From Ilex aquifolium (taxonomy: Eukaryota; Streptophyta; Magnoliopsida; Aquifoliales; Aquifoliaceae): a DNA stretch of 64,000 nt. The stretch covers positions 26,104,311-26,168,310 of the forward strand of contig OX637403.1 of the NCBI GenBank assembly GCA_951799425.1. The letters run 5' to 3'. The notes below the pieces were generated by a model. It searched no databases. It saw nothing but the letters and a program-made list of their open reading frames with translations, and was not told the DNA's origin. The position numbers and the translations under genes were made by a program. Below are positions 19,622-31,835 of this stretch, in pieces. Position 1 is the stretch's first letter, and every line of letters starts with the position of its first letter.

Positions 19622-22328
19622 ATGGATGAGATGTCTGTCCATCCTTTCCCTAACAATGATGGTGCAGTTGGTAATCACTATGTCTTCCTCTGGATGCTTA
19701 TGTGTTTTTTATGCGTTTGAAACAAAAGATCTAGATGTTGAAGTTTGAGCATTGTATTAGAGGTGTTTGAAACATAGATATTGATGAGCCTAGATTTTAC
19801 TTAGGTCAGACCCAATTAATTAAGTCCAAATTAGCTACAAGGTTGGCCAAGTCCAACTCGTGGATTCGGCCCAGTCCAAAGTCGAAGGAATCCGGGAAGA
19901 TTAGATCATGTGAGAAGCAATCATCGGGATACCCACTCTCGAAAATCAAGGCAATTTTTAATTGTACTTACTTTTTATAGCTATCCGAAGAATTAGTGCA
20001 TTTACCCTCACGTCACCGCCTCAACTAGAACTTTATGCCTATAAATTGTAACCTCTCTCTCACCTCTCTACACACCCTACACAGTTTTTCTCTCTCCTAG
20101 TTATTGTACCACTCTCGGAGCTAATATTTGTTTTCTCTCTCACCTTATTTTATCAATAAAAGTTCTCCGGGCATCGTTGCCGTTTCTCGGAGTGGAGTAG
20201 GTCATTCGAACCGAACCACTATATATCTGTGTGTTGACCCAATATTTACTTTTTTTTGCCATTGATTGTTTTATTAATTAAATCTATTTTGTGCATCATC
20301 AGATATTAGGATCGTAGATATCCCTAGCATCCCACGAACCAGGTTCGCACGACTCGAAATAAAGTGGGTACGCGATCCAGATCACTCAAAGTCCTGATTC
20401 CAAATCATAAGTCTAAACACAAATTGATCATGATATAAGTAATCCACATCATAACTCCAACCCCAAATCATAACTCCAACTCCAAATCATAACTCTAACT
20501 TGTTATTTCTTTATTTTGGTGTTCTTTAAAATAAATATTTATTAACTATGTGTATACCAATATATTATTCTATATAAATGTTACAAAACGAACCATGACT
20601 CAAAATAGCGTACCAACTAAAGCTACACCCATTGTACTATGTATTAGAACAAGTATCGTACCACGTACTAAATCGATCCACGATCCATGTAATGTTGGTT
20701 TGAACGGTTTGTTTTAAATCTGGGCATAGTTTTTATTATTCATCCAGACACAAGAGAAACCTATGTTTTAAATTCATCTCATACTTTTTTTTTTCTGTTT
20801 TTCTCTTTCTTTGTATTTTTCAGAATTTTTTAAGAATATATTACCTGCAATCAAGTTTCTATATACAACAGTGATATGTAGCAAAGTATGAACCTTTTTG
20901 AGTCTGTGCAGAAATTTCAAGGACACTGAGAGAGGTTCCACCAGGTGATTACCTATTTCAAATCAAATCGTTCTCATTGCTTTCCAAGGCAGAAGAGAAA
21001 AGATTTGAATCGAGTGACTTTGAATCAGGTGGTTACAAATGGTGAGTTGAAATAGAAATCCTTTCTTCTCACTCATGGGAAGTCTTCTTGCTTTTTAAAA
21101 TCCAAGATAAGTTTTCTCATTGTGTGCTTTGCCTTGTTTGCAGGAAATTGTGTCTATATCCGAATGGATATGAGAAGGAAAATGGGAAAGGGCATATCTC
21201 TCTCTACTTAGCAATATCAGAGGCAGATACATTACCTCTTGGTTGGGAGGTTAATGTCAAATTCGAATTGTTTGTGTATGATCATATCCGAGACAAGTAC
21301 TTGACCATCCAAAGTAAGATTTCTCAAAATGCACATTCTTGCACTCGTAGTAATAATAATTCTGTTTAAGTGGTCAGAAGGAGAGTATAACTTAAATTTT
21401 TTCTTTGCTTAACCGGTGTTAAATTTTTTCTTTGCGTAACCGGTGTCTATCATGTATGTAGATGCTGATGGGAGACTAAGACATTTCCACAGGTTTAAGA
21501 CGGAGTTCGGTTTTGCCAAATTACTTTCCCTTGACACTTTCAAAGATGCTTCTAACGGATACCTTATTGATGATTCCTGTGTGTTTGGAGCCGAGGTTTA
21601 TGTCGTTAAATCTACTGGCAGAGGAGAGTGTCTTTCTTTAAAGGAGGAAACTTATTTCAATAGTTACACATGGGAGATCAAAAAAATTTCAGAGAGAAAG
21701 GAGAAGCGTTTGTTCTCTGAACCTTTCACCATTGGAAAGCACAAATGGTTTGAGCCCTTGGAGTTCCTCAATTCTTATTCTCTATGTACCATGACCAGAT
21801 GGAATTGTTTCTTACATACGGTTTTCTTTATTGGTCTAGGAAGATACTTGTTTATCCCAAAGGACATGGCAGTGGAAAGGGCAAAAGCTTATCTGTCTTT
21901 CTATGTTTAGATACTTGCGGATCCCTTCCAACTAAGGTAAAATTGTATGTGGAATTGAGTGTCTTGGTAAAAGACCAAGTCAATGGCAACCACTGCGAAA
22001 TGAAAGGTGAACACTTTCCCTCCATCTTTAACATATGTTCTTTTTACAGAGACTGGGAAACTGGTTTGTCACTATTTTCCTTTTAAAATCAGTTTGTTCC
22101 CTTCCTCTAAAATTTTCCTCTAAAATAATCACAGGTGGTTATTGGTTCTGTGACCTAAGCAAAAGCAGGGGTTTTGATCTAATTTCTCTTCCTGATCTGT
22201 ATGACGAATCGAAGGGGTTCGTAGTACTAGATAGTCTGGTTGTTGAAGTGCAAATTCACGTGATGTCTGATGTGAAAGAGTTCTCCTCCAAAATGCCTGA
22301 TTTAGAAGAACTACTGTTTGAACTTTAA
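19622..22328 (+). CDS. Two-MATH-domain (TRAF-like) protein, copy A, 337 codons
   Basis: Exons: 19622-19670 (coding part of 19539-19670), 20912-21041, 21144-21313, 21462-21747, 21840-22006, 22050-22067, 22135-22328; total 1014 bp, all GT-AG, one open frame ending in TAA. The first MATH domain (about residues 17-150) opens with ISRTLREVPPGDYLFQIKSF and has SGGYKW, KLCLYPNGYEKENG, SLYLA, GYLIDDSCVFGAEV. The second (about 165-325) has YTWEIKKIS, GKHKWKILVYPKGHGSGKG, SLPDLYDESKGFVV. MATH domains bind partner proteins; plant two-MATH proteins without BTB are a large family with few known partners. The start is inferred: upstream ATGs in the leader exons do not join this frame. The 18-bp micro-exon is chosen because it restores the frame; an adjacent donor is possible. 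An intron holds a solo LTR (19782-20301). Confidence 0.85.
19777..20306 (+). mobile_element. Solo LTR, 520 bp, in MATH A intron (TSD GATAT)
   Basis: The element 19782-20301 begins TGATGAG, ends CATCATCA, and is flanked by GATAT on both sides (19777-19781 and 20302-20306). Inside are TATAAAT at about 20041 and AATAAAA at about 20156, a promoter and poly(A) arrangement expected in an LTR. Copy B lacks it: at about 53457 the flanks read straight through. This shows the insertion came after the duplication. Confidence 0.9.
20307..20911. other. MATH A intron sequence
   Basis: Remaining intron between the solo LTR and the exon at 20912. It carries repeats of CATAACTCCAACCCCAAAT near 20450-20500 and matches copy B at 53466-54599 apart from the Helitron in B. 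No other gene is seen. Confidence 0.6.
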
Positions 22329-22980
22329 ATAGGTCATGCTCCGAAAGCCAATGTTGTTCATTTTCCTTTTGGTGAGTACCTTGCTAGTAACCATTTTCAA
22401 GCGATTCTGCTTGTTACCTCATCTAATGGAAGAAGGAAAAGGATATTGGAACCTCATTTGCTAGATACTCTTTTAAGTTTTGTATTTGGTATTTCAATGA
22501 TATGGCTGGGCAAAAGTTTATTCTGTTTTACTTTTTTTATGTAAATGTAATTAATAATTGCCAAAGGACTCGTCTCTTAAGAAAGCTTGAGAGAATCAAG
22601 GATCATCAACTACGTAATCTGCATTGCCAACCCATTTAACTTGGTGTTATTTTTATTTCATTGAGCTGATCACAAAGATGTAATCAGATTTGACTGACTT
22701 CACAGTAAAGTAAAAAATAAAGGGAAATTTGGTTGTCGGTACACATAACTTATTGTAGGAAAATTTGGCTGTTGGTACACAACTTATTGGGATTAATCCA
22801 TTTTAGAAAATATTTTGTGTAAAAATATATTTCGAGTTTGAATGACAATCATATTCTTAAACTTAAGATTAATTGGTATAAAACATTGGTTTAGAAACCA
22901 ATCAGAAAAGAAGCAACTCTTCCAGAAGAAACGGCAACTAAAATCGTGGTGAATTTGGTCGTGGATTTTTGCTTTGGAAT
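22329..22980. other. 3' flank of MATH gene A
   Basis: Conserved with copy B (55972-57430), where a 0.75-kb nested MITE is inserted after about 56207. Probable 3' UTR; no separate gene. Two partial repeats of GGAAATTTGG(T/C)TGTCGGTACACA occur near 22722 and 22760. Confidence 0.55.
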
Positions 22981-23560
22981 TTTGAATCACAGTTAATTAT
23001 TGCAGGCTTTAATTATTATGAAGATTCTATCAATATGATAGACAACTTTTACAGGATTTTGCGTAAAATGACTACAAAATTTCTATAGAATCGGAGTCCA
23101 AGATTTTGGTAGAGATGATAAATGGTGGTGTGGAGTTTAATTGGAAGTTGTGGTATATTTGGATGAGGATTTCTCGTATCCTAAGCAGATTGAATTTTTA
23201 AATAATCCATGTTTTTAGGGACGCTAATGCAACAATAGATTTGTAGGCAAAAAAAAAGGGAATCTTGACCAACAACCAAAGATTTATCTTAGTTGGAAGG
23301 ATTTTACCTTAGATGGTAGGTTACATCTTTTGCGGGATTATCAAGGAATTTTCAATCAAATGGGGAAATTTCGTTGGGTATTTTGTTTTTATTTTTTTAT
23401 TTTTAATGCAATCTTTAAGTATTTTTTCATTGATCAATTATTAATTGTATTAGATTGCATAAAGTGGTAAGGTTTTTTGCCCCCCTAGTTTCATGTTATT
23501 TTTATTTTTTTAATAAAATCTGCCTCGCTATAACGAGATTTTATAAAATAAAATAAAATT
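22981..23560 (+). pseudogene. LINE 3' relic (RNase H remnant), copy A
   Basis: Read with frameshifts, it resembles the C-terminal RNase H-like domain of plant L1-type LINEs: VEFNWKLWYIWMRISRIL, then HVFRDANATI and LHLLRDYQG. The same remnant, with a longer open frame, lies downstream of MATH gene B. It is unrelated by position to the larger LINE that follows. Confidence 0.6.
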
Positions 23561-23576
23561 GTAGTTGTGACTTTAT

Positions 23577-23892
23577 AGAGTGACAAATTAATTTCATGGC
23601 TTGACCATTACATATTACAACAAACATTGGATTGTGTTAATAGAAAGACACCATAGAATGCAAACTAATTGCATGACTTGGCCACTACAAAGTACAAAAA
23701 ACATTGACTTGTGTCTATAGAGAGACACTACACAATGACAATTTGATTTCACTACTTGTCCACTACATGCAACACAAACAATGGCTTTCTGTTCATATAG
23801 AGACATCGTAGAGTGACAACCCAATTTTATGGTTTGACCACTGTGGACTATAACAAACATTGGATTGTGTTCGTAGAGAGACATCGTAGAGT
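23577..23892 (+). repeat. 78-bp minisatellite, about four units
   Basis: Units starting near 23578, 23655, 23735 and 23812 share GTGACAAATTAATTTCATGG, ACAAACATTGG and ATAGAGAGACACC. The minus-strand 89-codon open frame is simply this repeat read through (MSLYEH recurs). Copy B has two to three units at 59090-59290. Confidence 0.85.
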
Positions 23893-24348
23893 AACTGATA
23901 TACCTTCAAATATGGTTTGCTATGGTGTTTTCTCTTTTATTCTCACGAGAGTTATTCTTTCTTTTTTTTGAGGATGTGATTGAGATCCTGCTATGTCTTG
24001 GTTTGCTTTCTTCTCAGTGTTTTCAGACTACCCTTTCTGAATAGGAGAATGAGAGGATTATTTCTTTTGTTTTGGAGATTTGTTTCTTTTGAGTTCAAAT
24101 TGATTTTCTCTATTGCGATGAAGGTTGCTATTCTCTACTTCTGGTTCTTTTGGGGTCTTATTATTTATGGGCTTCATTTTTTTTTAAAGATATCAGATAT
24201 GGTTTTGGAATTTTTGAGTCAATTTTGATGGTTTCTTCTGTTTTAGAGAATTCTGTGGGGGTGACTTTATTTTTCTGGATTCAGCTTTTGCTGAAGTGGA
24301 TTCTGTCACGCTTATAATCAGATATCCTTCTGTTTGTTTCTTCTTATG

Positions 24349-24778
24349 ATTAATGTGTTAATATGGAATATGAGAGGGATAGGCAAGAATGTCCAGAAGA
24401 GAAGATTTAAAAAGCTATTGAGGATTCATGGAGTATCTTTTGTTGTTGTTTTAGAGCCAAAAGCTGGTAGTGATAAAATTCAGAGTTTTGCTCTGAGTAT
24501 GGGTATGGCAAACTTTGTGGTCAACTCTTTGGTTGAACGTAATATATGGTTATTGTGGGATAATAGAGTTCATATAAGAGTGTTTGTTGAGCATTGTCAG
24601 ACTATTACTGTTGAGGCTTCTTATCTAGGGTCTCAAAGTGTTATGATTACTATTGTGTGTGCGGCGTGTGATCATTTGGATAGGAGGAGTCTGTGGGAAC
24701 ATTTGTTGGAATTGGATGTTCCTGTTGGCATGCCCTGGATGGTTATGGGAGATTTCAATGCGATTTTATGCTCTGAGG

Positions 24779-24814
<36 letters not shown>

Positions 24815-25020
24815 TGCTCGTCCTTCAATGGTTTCGATGAATGATTTTAATGATTTTGTGTTATCTACGGGTTTATTGGACAGGGGTTTTGTTGGGAGTA
24901 GGTTTAATGTGGCAGAGAATTGATAGAGTTCTTTTTAATCCAAAGTGGGGTGAAGTTATGGGGAGATATGAGATATTGCATATGGCTAGAGGAAGATCGG
25001 ATCATTCTCCCATTTTGATC
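24349..25020 (+). pseudogene. LINE endonuclease (EEP family) domain
   Basis: Shows the endonuclease motifs in order: WNMRG (metal/phosphate site), LEPKA (catalytic Glu), GDFNAIL (Asp/Asn), and after two frame changes RSDHSPIL (catalytic Asp-His). A run of 21 G at 24794-24814 breaks the frame, and sequence that should precede WQRIDRVL (the usual WCN block) is missing, so the domain is not functional. In a live element it nicks target DNA to prime reverse transcription. Confidence 0.85.
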
Positions 25021-27390
25021 AAGACCTTGATTGCTGAAGAGAGGATGATTTCTTACTTTAAGTTTCAAAATATGTGGTTGGAGGATGATGGATTTCTACC
25101 TCTGGTTGCTTTGAAATGGTCTGTTTCTTACTCGAATAATCCAATTGAGAACTTGTTTCTGAAATTGAAATACTTAAAGAGTCATATTAAGAAGTGGAAT
25201 ATAGAAACTTTTGGTAACATTTTTGATAAAATAAAAGGGAAAGAAGTTGAGCTCTCTAATGCTGAGATGGAGGTGGAGCAGTTAGCTTCTGTTGAGAATT
25301 TGCAGAAACTTGAAAAGGTGCAGGGTGAACTTGATGGTGTCCTTTGGTTGGAGGAGATTTACTGGAGGCAAAAAGATAATTTGAAAATGGGCAATGGAAG
25401 GGGAGAGAAATACAAGATTTTATCATGCCTTGGCTAAAGGTAAATATGTAAGGAATAGAGTATCTCGAATTCAAAATGCTGCTGGGATTTGGGTGCAATC
25501 TGATGAGGAAATTGGATTAGTTGTTGAAGATTTTTATTCCTCTTTGTACTGTTCTGAGTCTCATCATCTTGATGATGATATTTTTTCAGTCATTTCCAAG
25601 TTGGTTTCTGAGGAGCAAAATGCTGAGTTGGTTAAGCATGCTTCTGTGGAGGAAGTGAAGAATGTGGTTTTTTCTATGTCCAAATATAGTGCTCTAGGTG
25701 TTGATGGTTTATCGGGTGGTTTCTTTCAAGGGGCCTGGAGTATTATAGAGGTTGATTTAGTTAAGGCAGTGAATTTCTTTTTGAGGGGTGGTTGTGTACC
25801 TCGTTCAGTAAATGCTACTCTTCTTACTTTGATACCCAAGAAGATCAACCCTTCTTCCTTTTCTGATTTTCGACTGATAAGTCTATGCAATTTTCTATAT
25901 AAAATCTTTACTAAACTTATCTCTCAGAAGCTGTCTGAGTTTTTACCTAGTTTAATCTCGTTTGAACAGCATGGTTTTGTGAAAGGGAGAAACAGTGGGG
26001 AATGTGTCTCATTGACTCAGTTAATGGTCGGGGAGTTGAACAGGAGGGTTGAGGCTGGAAACATGATTTTGAAATTGGATATGATGAAGGCCTATGATAG
26101 GCTTGAGTGGGATTTCCTGTTAAAAGTGTTGGATTGTTTTGGATTTTCTACTTTGTTTGTTCAAATTGTGGCTAATTGCTTGGAAAATCAGTTTTTTTCT
26201 GTTACTGTTAATGGAGTGAGGAGAGGGTTTTTCCCCTCTTCTAGGGGATTAAGGCAAGGGGATCCTTTATCCCCTTACCTTTTTATTTTGGCTGAAGAGG
26301 TATTAAGCAGGTGTTTAAAGAAAAATTTTAGTCAAGGCTTGGTGAAGCATTATCATTTGGGTAGAGGGGCCTTGTTAGTTAGCCATCTTTTGTTTGCAGA
26401 TGACACTTTAGTTTTTTTGAGAGGAAATAAGAAGTCCTTAAAGAATTTAATGGATTTCTTTAATTTGTATGAGGGGAGTCCTGGACAGAAGATTAGTTTC
26501 TCGAAGATCTCTATGTTCTGTTCTAAGTTCATATCTGTGGAGAGGAGGAGTGTATTGTCTGGGTTGGCTGGAATCCTTGTTAAATCTTGTCCTTTCACAT
26601 ATTTAGGGTGTCCTATTGTTCAAGGAAGGGTTCGAGTTAGCTATTTTGAAGGGCTTGTGATGCAGTTTTGTCAAAGATTGGAAGGTTGGTGTACTAAGTT
26701 GTTGTCGAATATGGGGAGGGTTGTGATGGTTCAGTATGTTATTTATGCAATTCTTATGCACTTAATGGCATATTTAAACTTGCCTAAAACTGTGATTTCT
26801 AAACTTAATTCTTTAATGTCTAGCTTTGTGTGGTCTAGTAAATTAGATGTGAGGAGGAGGCATTGGATTGCTTGGAGGAGTATTACATTGCCTAAAATTG
26901 AAGGGGGTCTGGGGTTACGTAAATTTGAAGAGATTCAAGCTGCTTTTCGGATGAAACAAGTGTGTAATCTGTTACTTGGTCATTCTTTGTGGGCTCAAGT
27001 TTTTAATTCAAAATTTTTAAAGGGAGAAGTTTATTGAGATGTCTAGGAAGATCTCGTGTGGCTGCTTTTGAGATGATGCGTCCTTTTTTAGAAAGGGTGA
27101 TCTTTGGTTCTAAAGTTTTGATTGGTAATGGTAGAGGCATTGATTTTCTATGCAATAACTGGTTAGGTAATGGGGCCTTGATTTGTAGAATGCATTCCTT
27201 GCCTACTATTTTTCCACAAGTTGTTGACATGTTTATTAATTCTCATTGGTGTTTGTCGGATTTGGATGAGGTTTTACCTGCTATGTTGAAAGAGGAAATT
27301 CTTAATTCTGGAATGTGTTTATCAGAAGAGACTGATGGTCTTATTTGGCAGTCTATTTCTTCTGGGGAGTTCTCTGTTAAGTTTGCTTGA
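25021..27390 (+). pseudogene. LINE reverse transcriptase domain
   Basis: After a one-base shift near 25386 (KWAMEGERNTRFYHALAKG) a 547-codon frame carries LLTLIPKK, FRLISLCNFLYKI, GFVKGRN, LKLDMMKAYDRLEWDFL (first catalytic Asp), GLRQGDPLSPYLF and FADDTLVF (catalytic Asp pair). The catalytic residues look intact, but the frame stops at 27037 and continues shifted at 27034 (GNGRGIDFLCNNWLG). It is an RT of the plant L1 type. Confidence 0.9.
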
Positions 27391-27393
27391 AGA

Positions 27394-28503
27394 TTGATTA
27401 GGGAGCAGGGTTCTGTTGATGATCTTGCTGCTTTGATTTGGAAAGCTCAAACTGCCCCGAGTGCCCAGCTTATTGGGTGGAAAGTGTTGAAGAAGGCTTT
27501 ACCTTTGGATTCTAACTTCAAGCGAATTGGAGTGGCTGTGGTGAGCAGATGTTGTTTATGCTATCAGAATGAGGAATCTGAAGATCATTTGTTTGTTGAT
27601 TGTTTATATGCTAGATGGGTTTGGCATAAGTTTGCTGTTATTGTTGGATTTCAGCTTGTGGAAGGGGAGAGTGCTTTGGTGAGATTTAAAAGATTGTGCT
27701 GAATTTCTAAAAGGAAGTCCTTAAGACATGGTTTGTTGAGAAGTCTTTCTTTGGTTATTTTTTGGCAGCTGTGGAAGGAAAGATGTAGGAGGGTTGCTGG
27801 AGAAGGAAAGCTTCATTCTTATTCTTTGTTAGTGAGAGTTTGCAGTATTTTGCGTTATCAAGTTAGAAACATCAAACCAAAGGTGTTAGATGATACTCGT
27901 GGTAAAACTTTCTTATGTTTTTTGCAAATTGAACTTTCTGCTAGTGTTCGATGGAAGTGTATTTGGGTTAAATGGGTAAGTCCAGCTTCTGGCAAGTTAA
28001 AACTTAATACTGATGGGGCTTCTCAAAGTAACCCAAGGATTGCAGGAGGTGGTGTTGTGGTGGGAAATGAATGGGGGAAGGTGGTTTTAGCTGCGTCTTT
28101 TTTCTATGGGGAATGTTCGAACATGGTAGCTGAGTTTCGGGCTCTTCAGGATGGTTTGCAGCTTTTTGTGCAGTATGGACTTTCTTGCTATAATCTTGAA
28201 ATAGAGTGTGATTCTTTGATATTGGTAAATTCTGTTTTGGGAGCATGTGGTTGTCCTTGGATGTGTAGGGGTTTTATGAGGCAGATTCGGGTCCTTTTGC
28301 AGAATTTTGAGTTTCAGTTGGCTCATGTCTTTTGTGAAGCGAATGCAGTCGCTGATAATCAGACTGTTTTGTCTGGAAGATCTGTGGACTTTTCGGTGGT
28401 CTTGGAGCTGCCAAGTGAAGTTAGACTTGCCCTGCTTAATGATCATTTGAGTTTACCTATGTTGCATAAGAGGAAGAGGGTGTGTTTTGATGATAAGGGT
28501 TGA
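27394..28503 (+). pseudogene. LINE zf-RVT and RNase H domains
   Basis: 27394-27702 contains the zinc-binding zf-RVT pattern (CCLCYQNEESEDHLFVDC). A TGA at 27700 interrupts the same frame, which resumes to 28503 with an RNase H domain: LNTDGA, VAEFRAL, IECDSL and NAVAD supply the acidic catalytic residues. RNase H removes template RNA during LINE integration. TGA stops at 27388 and 27700 replace probable Trp codons. Confidence 0.85.
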
Positions 28504-28739
28504 TGTACTGAGCTGCTGCGGCTGAAGGAGGGAATTGGCTGGGTTGAAATTTTTTATGTTTTTTCGTTTAAGTTTGTTTTTGTTGAAAGACATTTGTGCC
28601 TTACTTTTTGGTGTTTGTTTGAAAGGCTGATATGTCTTGTTTGGATTTTGTTTGAAAGGCTGATATGCCTACTTTGCTTCTTGTAATTTCTAATTTTATG
28701 AATAAATAAAATTTTCTTTAAAAAAAAAAAATATGTAAA

Positions 28740-31700
28740 CCCAAGCGCAGGTTGTTCAAAGTAATATAGACTCAGAAGATCGAGGTCGAACCCTCAGGAA
28801 ATTGTGAAAACAACAGAAACCATACTAAACTCTGTAACAAACTTGTGAAGATGTTTTGTTTCAAAAGAGTATTTGAATTGATAAAACTGATTAAAATGAT
28901 TAAAACAATATAAAAAATACTAGAGCATTAGGTACACCCTCTCAAATCCATACAATAATGATTAAAGATTTAGATTTTAAACCTAGACAAGAATCAAGTG
29001 TCAATTGACTCAAGTCGTCAAATTTAGTAATAAGAACAAAAAAGCACCTTTGTTTATAACCCAAAGTTTATCCAGAAATCAATGAACTGGTCGCCGGTCT
29101 TAAATATTTACTGTGCCTGGAGTCTACAGTAAATCAAACTCTCCTAACAATCAAATTCATAATTTACCCAAATAATCCTCCAACTATATTATTATGTGAA
29201 ATAAATTGTAATTAACTTAAGCATGAAATAACTAGTTATTTGACCAGCAAAAAAATTCAAGCAACCAAAGTATAAAACACAATGACTCGAGAATTTTTAC
29301 AGAGCAAAAACTTTTCTAAGAATCAAAAGTTAAAATTAACAAAATATCACATACCATTAAGCTCATAAGTCAATAACATTATCGTACTTCAATGAGAGGT
29401 TCTCTCCTAACCCTAGCTAAACCTCTTAGTCAGACATGATGAAACTAAAACCAAAGGAAAAATAAATAAAAATAAACACTACAGCCAAAAAGGTATCTTC
29501 TACACAACCACCCTCTCCTATATATAGCATTATTTGGGAAAAGATCCATTTAACATTAAACTCTGCTACTGGCGTTGGCATGCTGGCGACACGCGTTCGG
29601 ACGCACTTTCCAGTGTGTTTCAACTCTTTAGCCTTCACCTTCTGTCACTTCTGTCCGGACGCAAGGCATTCCACAGTCCGGACGCGCCTTCCAGTAAGCT
29701 CCTCTTCAGCTACTCTTCTCTTTTCAGTTTATTTCTTCCAATTTTAAGCATTTCCTTGCAAAATAAACACACTTCTTCCATTATTAACATAGCATCAATT
29801 CATTAATAAATTATCACATTTACCAACTTTTTCCAACCAAATAATTAGTCTTTTCATCAAATAATTACATTATGAGACCATAATCACACACCCCAACCCA
29901 AACCTTGCTAGTCCCTAGTAAGGTAAACAAAAATAAAACAAAACCACTAACAAAAACAAAATCACTTTCGTAGGATTCATGATTGCATTTAGCCTATATG
30001 CAACAAACCTTTAAATCCCTAGGTTCCCCCTAGTGGACGAGGATAGTCCCGTGAGGGTTTTCAGAGATGATACCCACAAACATCACCTTGTGATCAAATA
30101 TCTAAATAATAATTTCATAACACAAATTACTACCACAATATAAAAATTCTAAGCTGCAAGCCTTTTTAATAAGCACATGCAAAGTAAAATTTAGAACTCT
30201 ACGCTATATAAATGTATGCACTTATCATGTTCCCATATAAAATCATGTGTAGTGTGAATTAACTATACCAAGTCAATAACCTATCCGGTAATCACCTATA
30301 CAACTATCAATTATTCGTCTTAATGTCAAATCTTACTAGATAATTCAGTGATAAAAGATTCTCTCAGATTATAGTGACTATTCCCTCAAATATCACATGT
30401 GAGAAGAAGATATTTAAATCAAAATAAAATAATGCTCACATGTTTCATTTAAATAACTGTCATCTAGAAGAAAAGGATTTCACATAGTCTCATGAAAGGA
30501 AATCAACATACAATAAACAAATAATCACCATCCTCTTCCTTATTCACACAAATCATGTATCCATCAATACACTTTTGAGATCAAATAGATCTTTGTTTAA
30601 GGTTGTAATGGGGCCTTGGAATTAGAGTTTTGAAACAAAGTATATTCAGGAATTCAAAAAACTATCCCGAGAGAACATGTACATTACACAACCAAATTTT
30701 TTCCATAGCCTTTCACTCTTCACCCTTTAGAAGCATAATTTACAACACTTGCTCATATTTTTTTCTAAACCATGCTTGCTATTTTTCTCTCTTTTTTTTC
30801 TTCAATTTGCTTTTTCACAGGTAGACATGATGTCTTTTTTTTTTTTCTCTCTCTTTTTTTTCAAAACCTTTTTTTTTCACAAATTTTTCTTCAACAGAAA
30901 GACAATAATTATTTATAAAGCTATTCTAATGCAAATATTCACAAGTGTACAAAATCCCCCTCCCTTTCTACCTTTGACCATCTTTTCTCAACCAACATCT
31001 CTCAAATTACATAAACAATAAACAACTAAATCTCAAGATAACCAAGGGTAAATGATTTTTTTTTTGGTTATAATATGTTGGGTATAAGAAAGAAAATTTT
31101 ATTTCAAAGACTTAACCACGGCTTCTAGGGATAATAATAATAATCAAAGAATAAGGCTTAGGCTCAAATAATATCAACGATGACCTAAAATCATATCTCA
31201 AGAGCTTTTGATAACACACTTTCCATGCAAATAATTTAAAGTCAAGTAATCATTCACAATATTGGCGTTGACTAAAACAAAAAATAATGAGATTATTGAA
31301 GGAGATTAGATGAATAAAAATATTCTTTATTAAGTAAATGTAAATAACCCTCCAAAAAAGATTGGATCAAAACTCACTAGGATTTTTATACATCTCTACT
31401 ATATGTTTCAAGTTCTCAAGGTAAAATACCTAACAAATTTTTAACTCGGTAAAGTCTAAAGTGCACAAATTATGAGTTTTTATAAGAACATGATATAAGA
31501 TACACAAATATAGAATAAAGTTCTACGCGATACTTAAACAGCTGAAATTTAAAGCTAAGCAAATTATTTTCATATTTTAATTTATGCATAAAAATGTTAT
31601 TTAGATATTTAATAACACACTGAAACAAAATATGCATTTCATATTATATTAAAATTTCATACATTGCATATTTCAAAAGATAAAAAATCAAGCCTAGACA

Positions 31701-31800
31701 AAAATCTACCATATATAATAGGCTTTGATCTCCAACAAACAAACATTCTTTTTAATGACCCAAAAAAAAAAAAAAAAAAACTAACAACTCCCGGGACCTA
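28740..31800 (-). mobile_element. Ty3/gypsy element, 3' non-coding part
   Basis: Non-coding DNA downstream, in minus-strand order, of the element's extra ORF. It includes the phrase GTCCGGACGC near 29590-29690, also present inside the element at 33020-33290, which ties the two parts together. The 3' LTR should lie here, but I could not fix LTR borders, so the left limit at the LINE A-run is provisional. T-rich tracts occur at 30740-30890; no host gene is seen. Confidence 0.5.
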
Positions 31801-31835
31801 GAAGAAACATATCAAGATGAGGGGCCTGCACGACT

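Larger units (their letters stand above)
23893..28731 (+). mobile_element. L1-like LINE, decayed, ORF1 missing
   Basis: Order of domains: AP endonuclease, reverse transcriptase, zf-RVT, RNase H, then a 3' UTR ending AATAAATAAAATTTTC and an A-run (about 28720-28731). 23893-24340 has no recognisable ORF1 (gag/zinc knuckle), so the 5' part is deleted or not preserved. At least five stops or frameshifts break the pol. The 5' boundary is set by loss of similarity to copy B and is approximate; no target duplication was found. Confidence 0.85.

Noticed and set aside
23615..23884. 89-codon open frame on the minus strand
   Set aside because: It is the 78-bp minisatellite read through; the peptide repeats with the DNA unit.
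28004..28446. Minus-strand frames opposite the LINE RNase H
   Set aside because: Antisense shadows of the RNase H domain.
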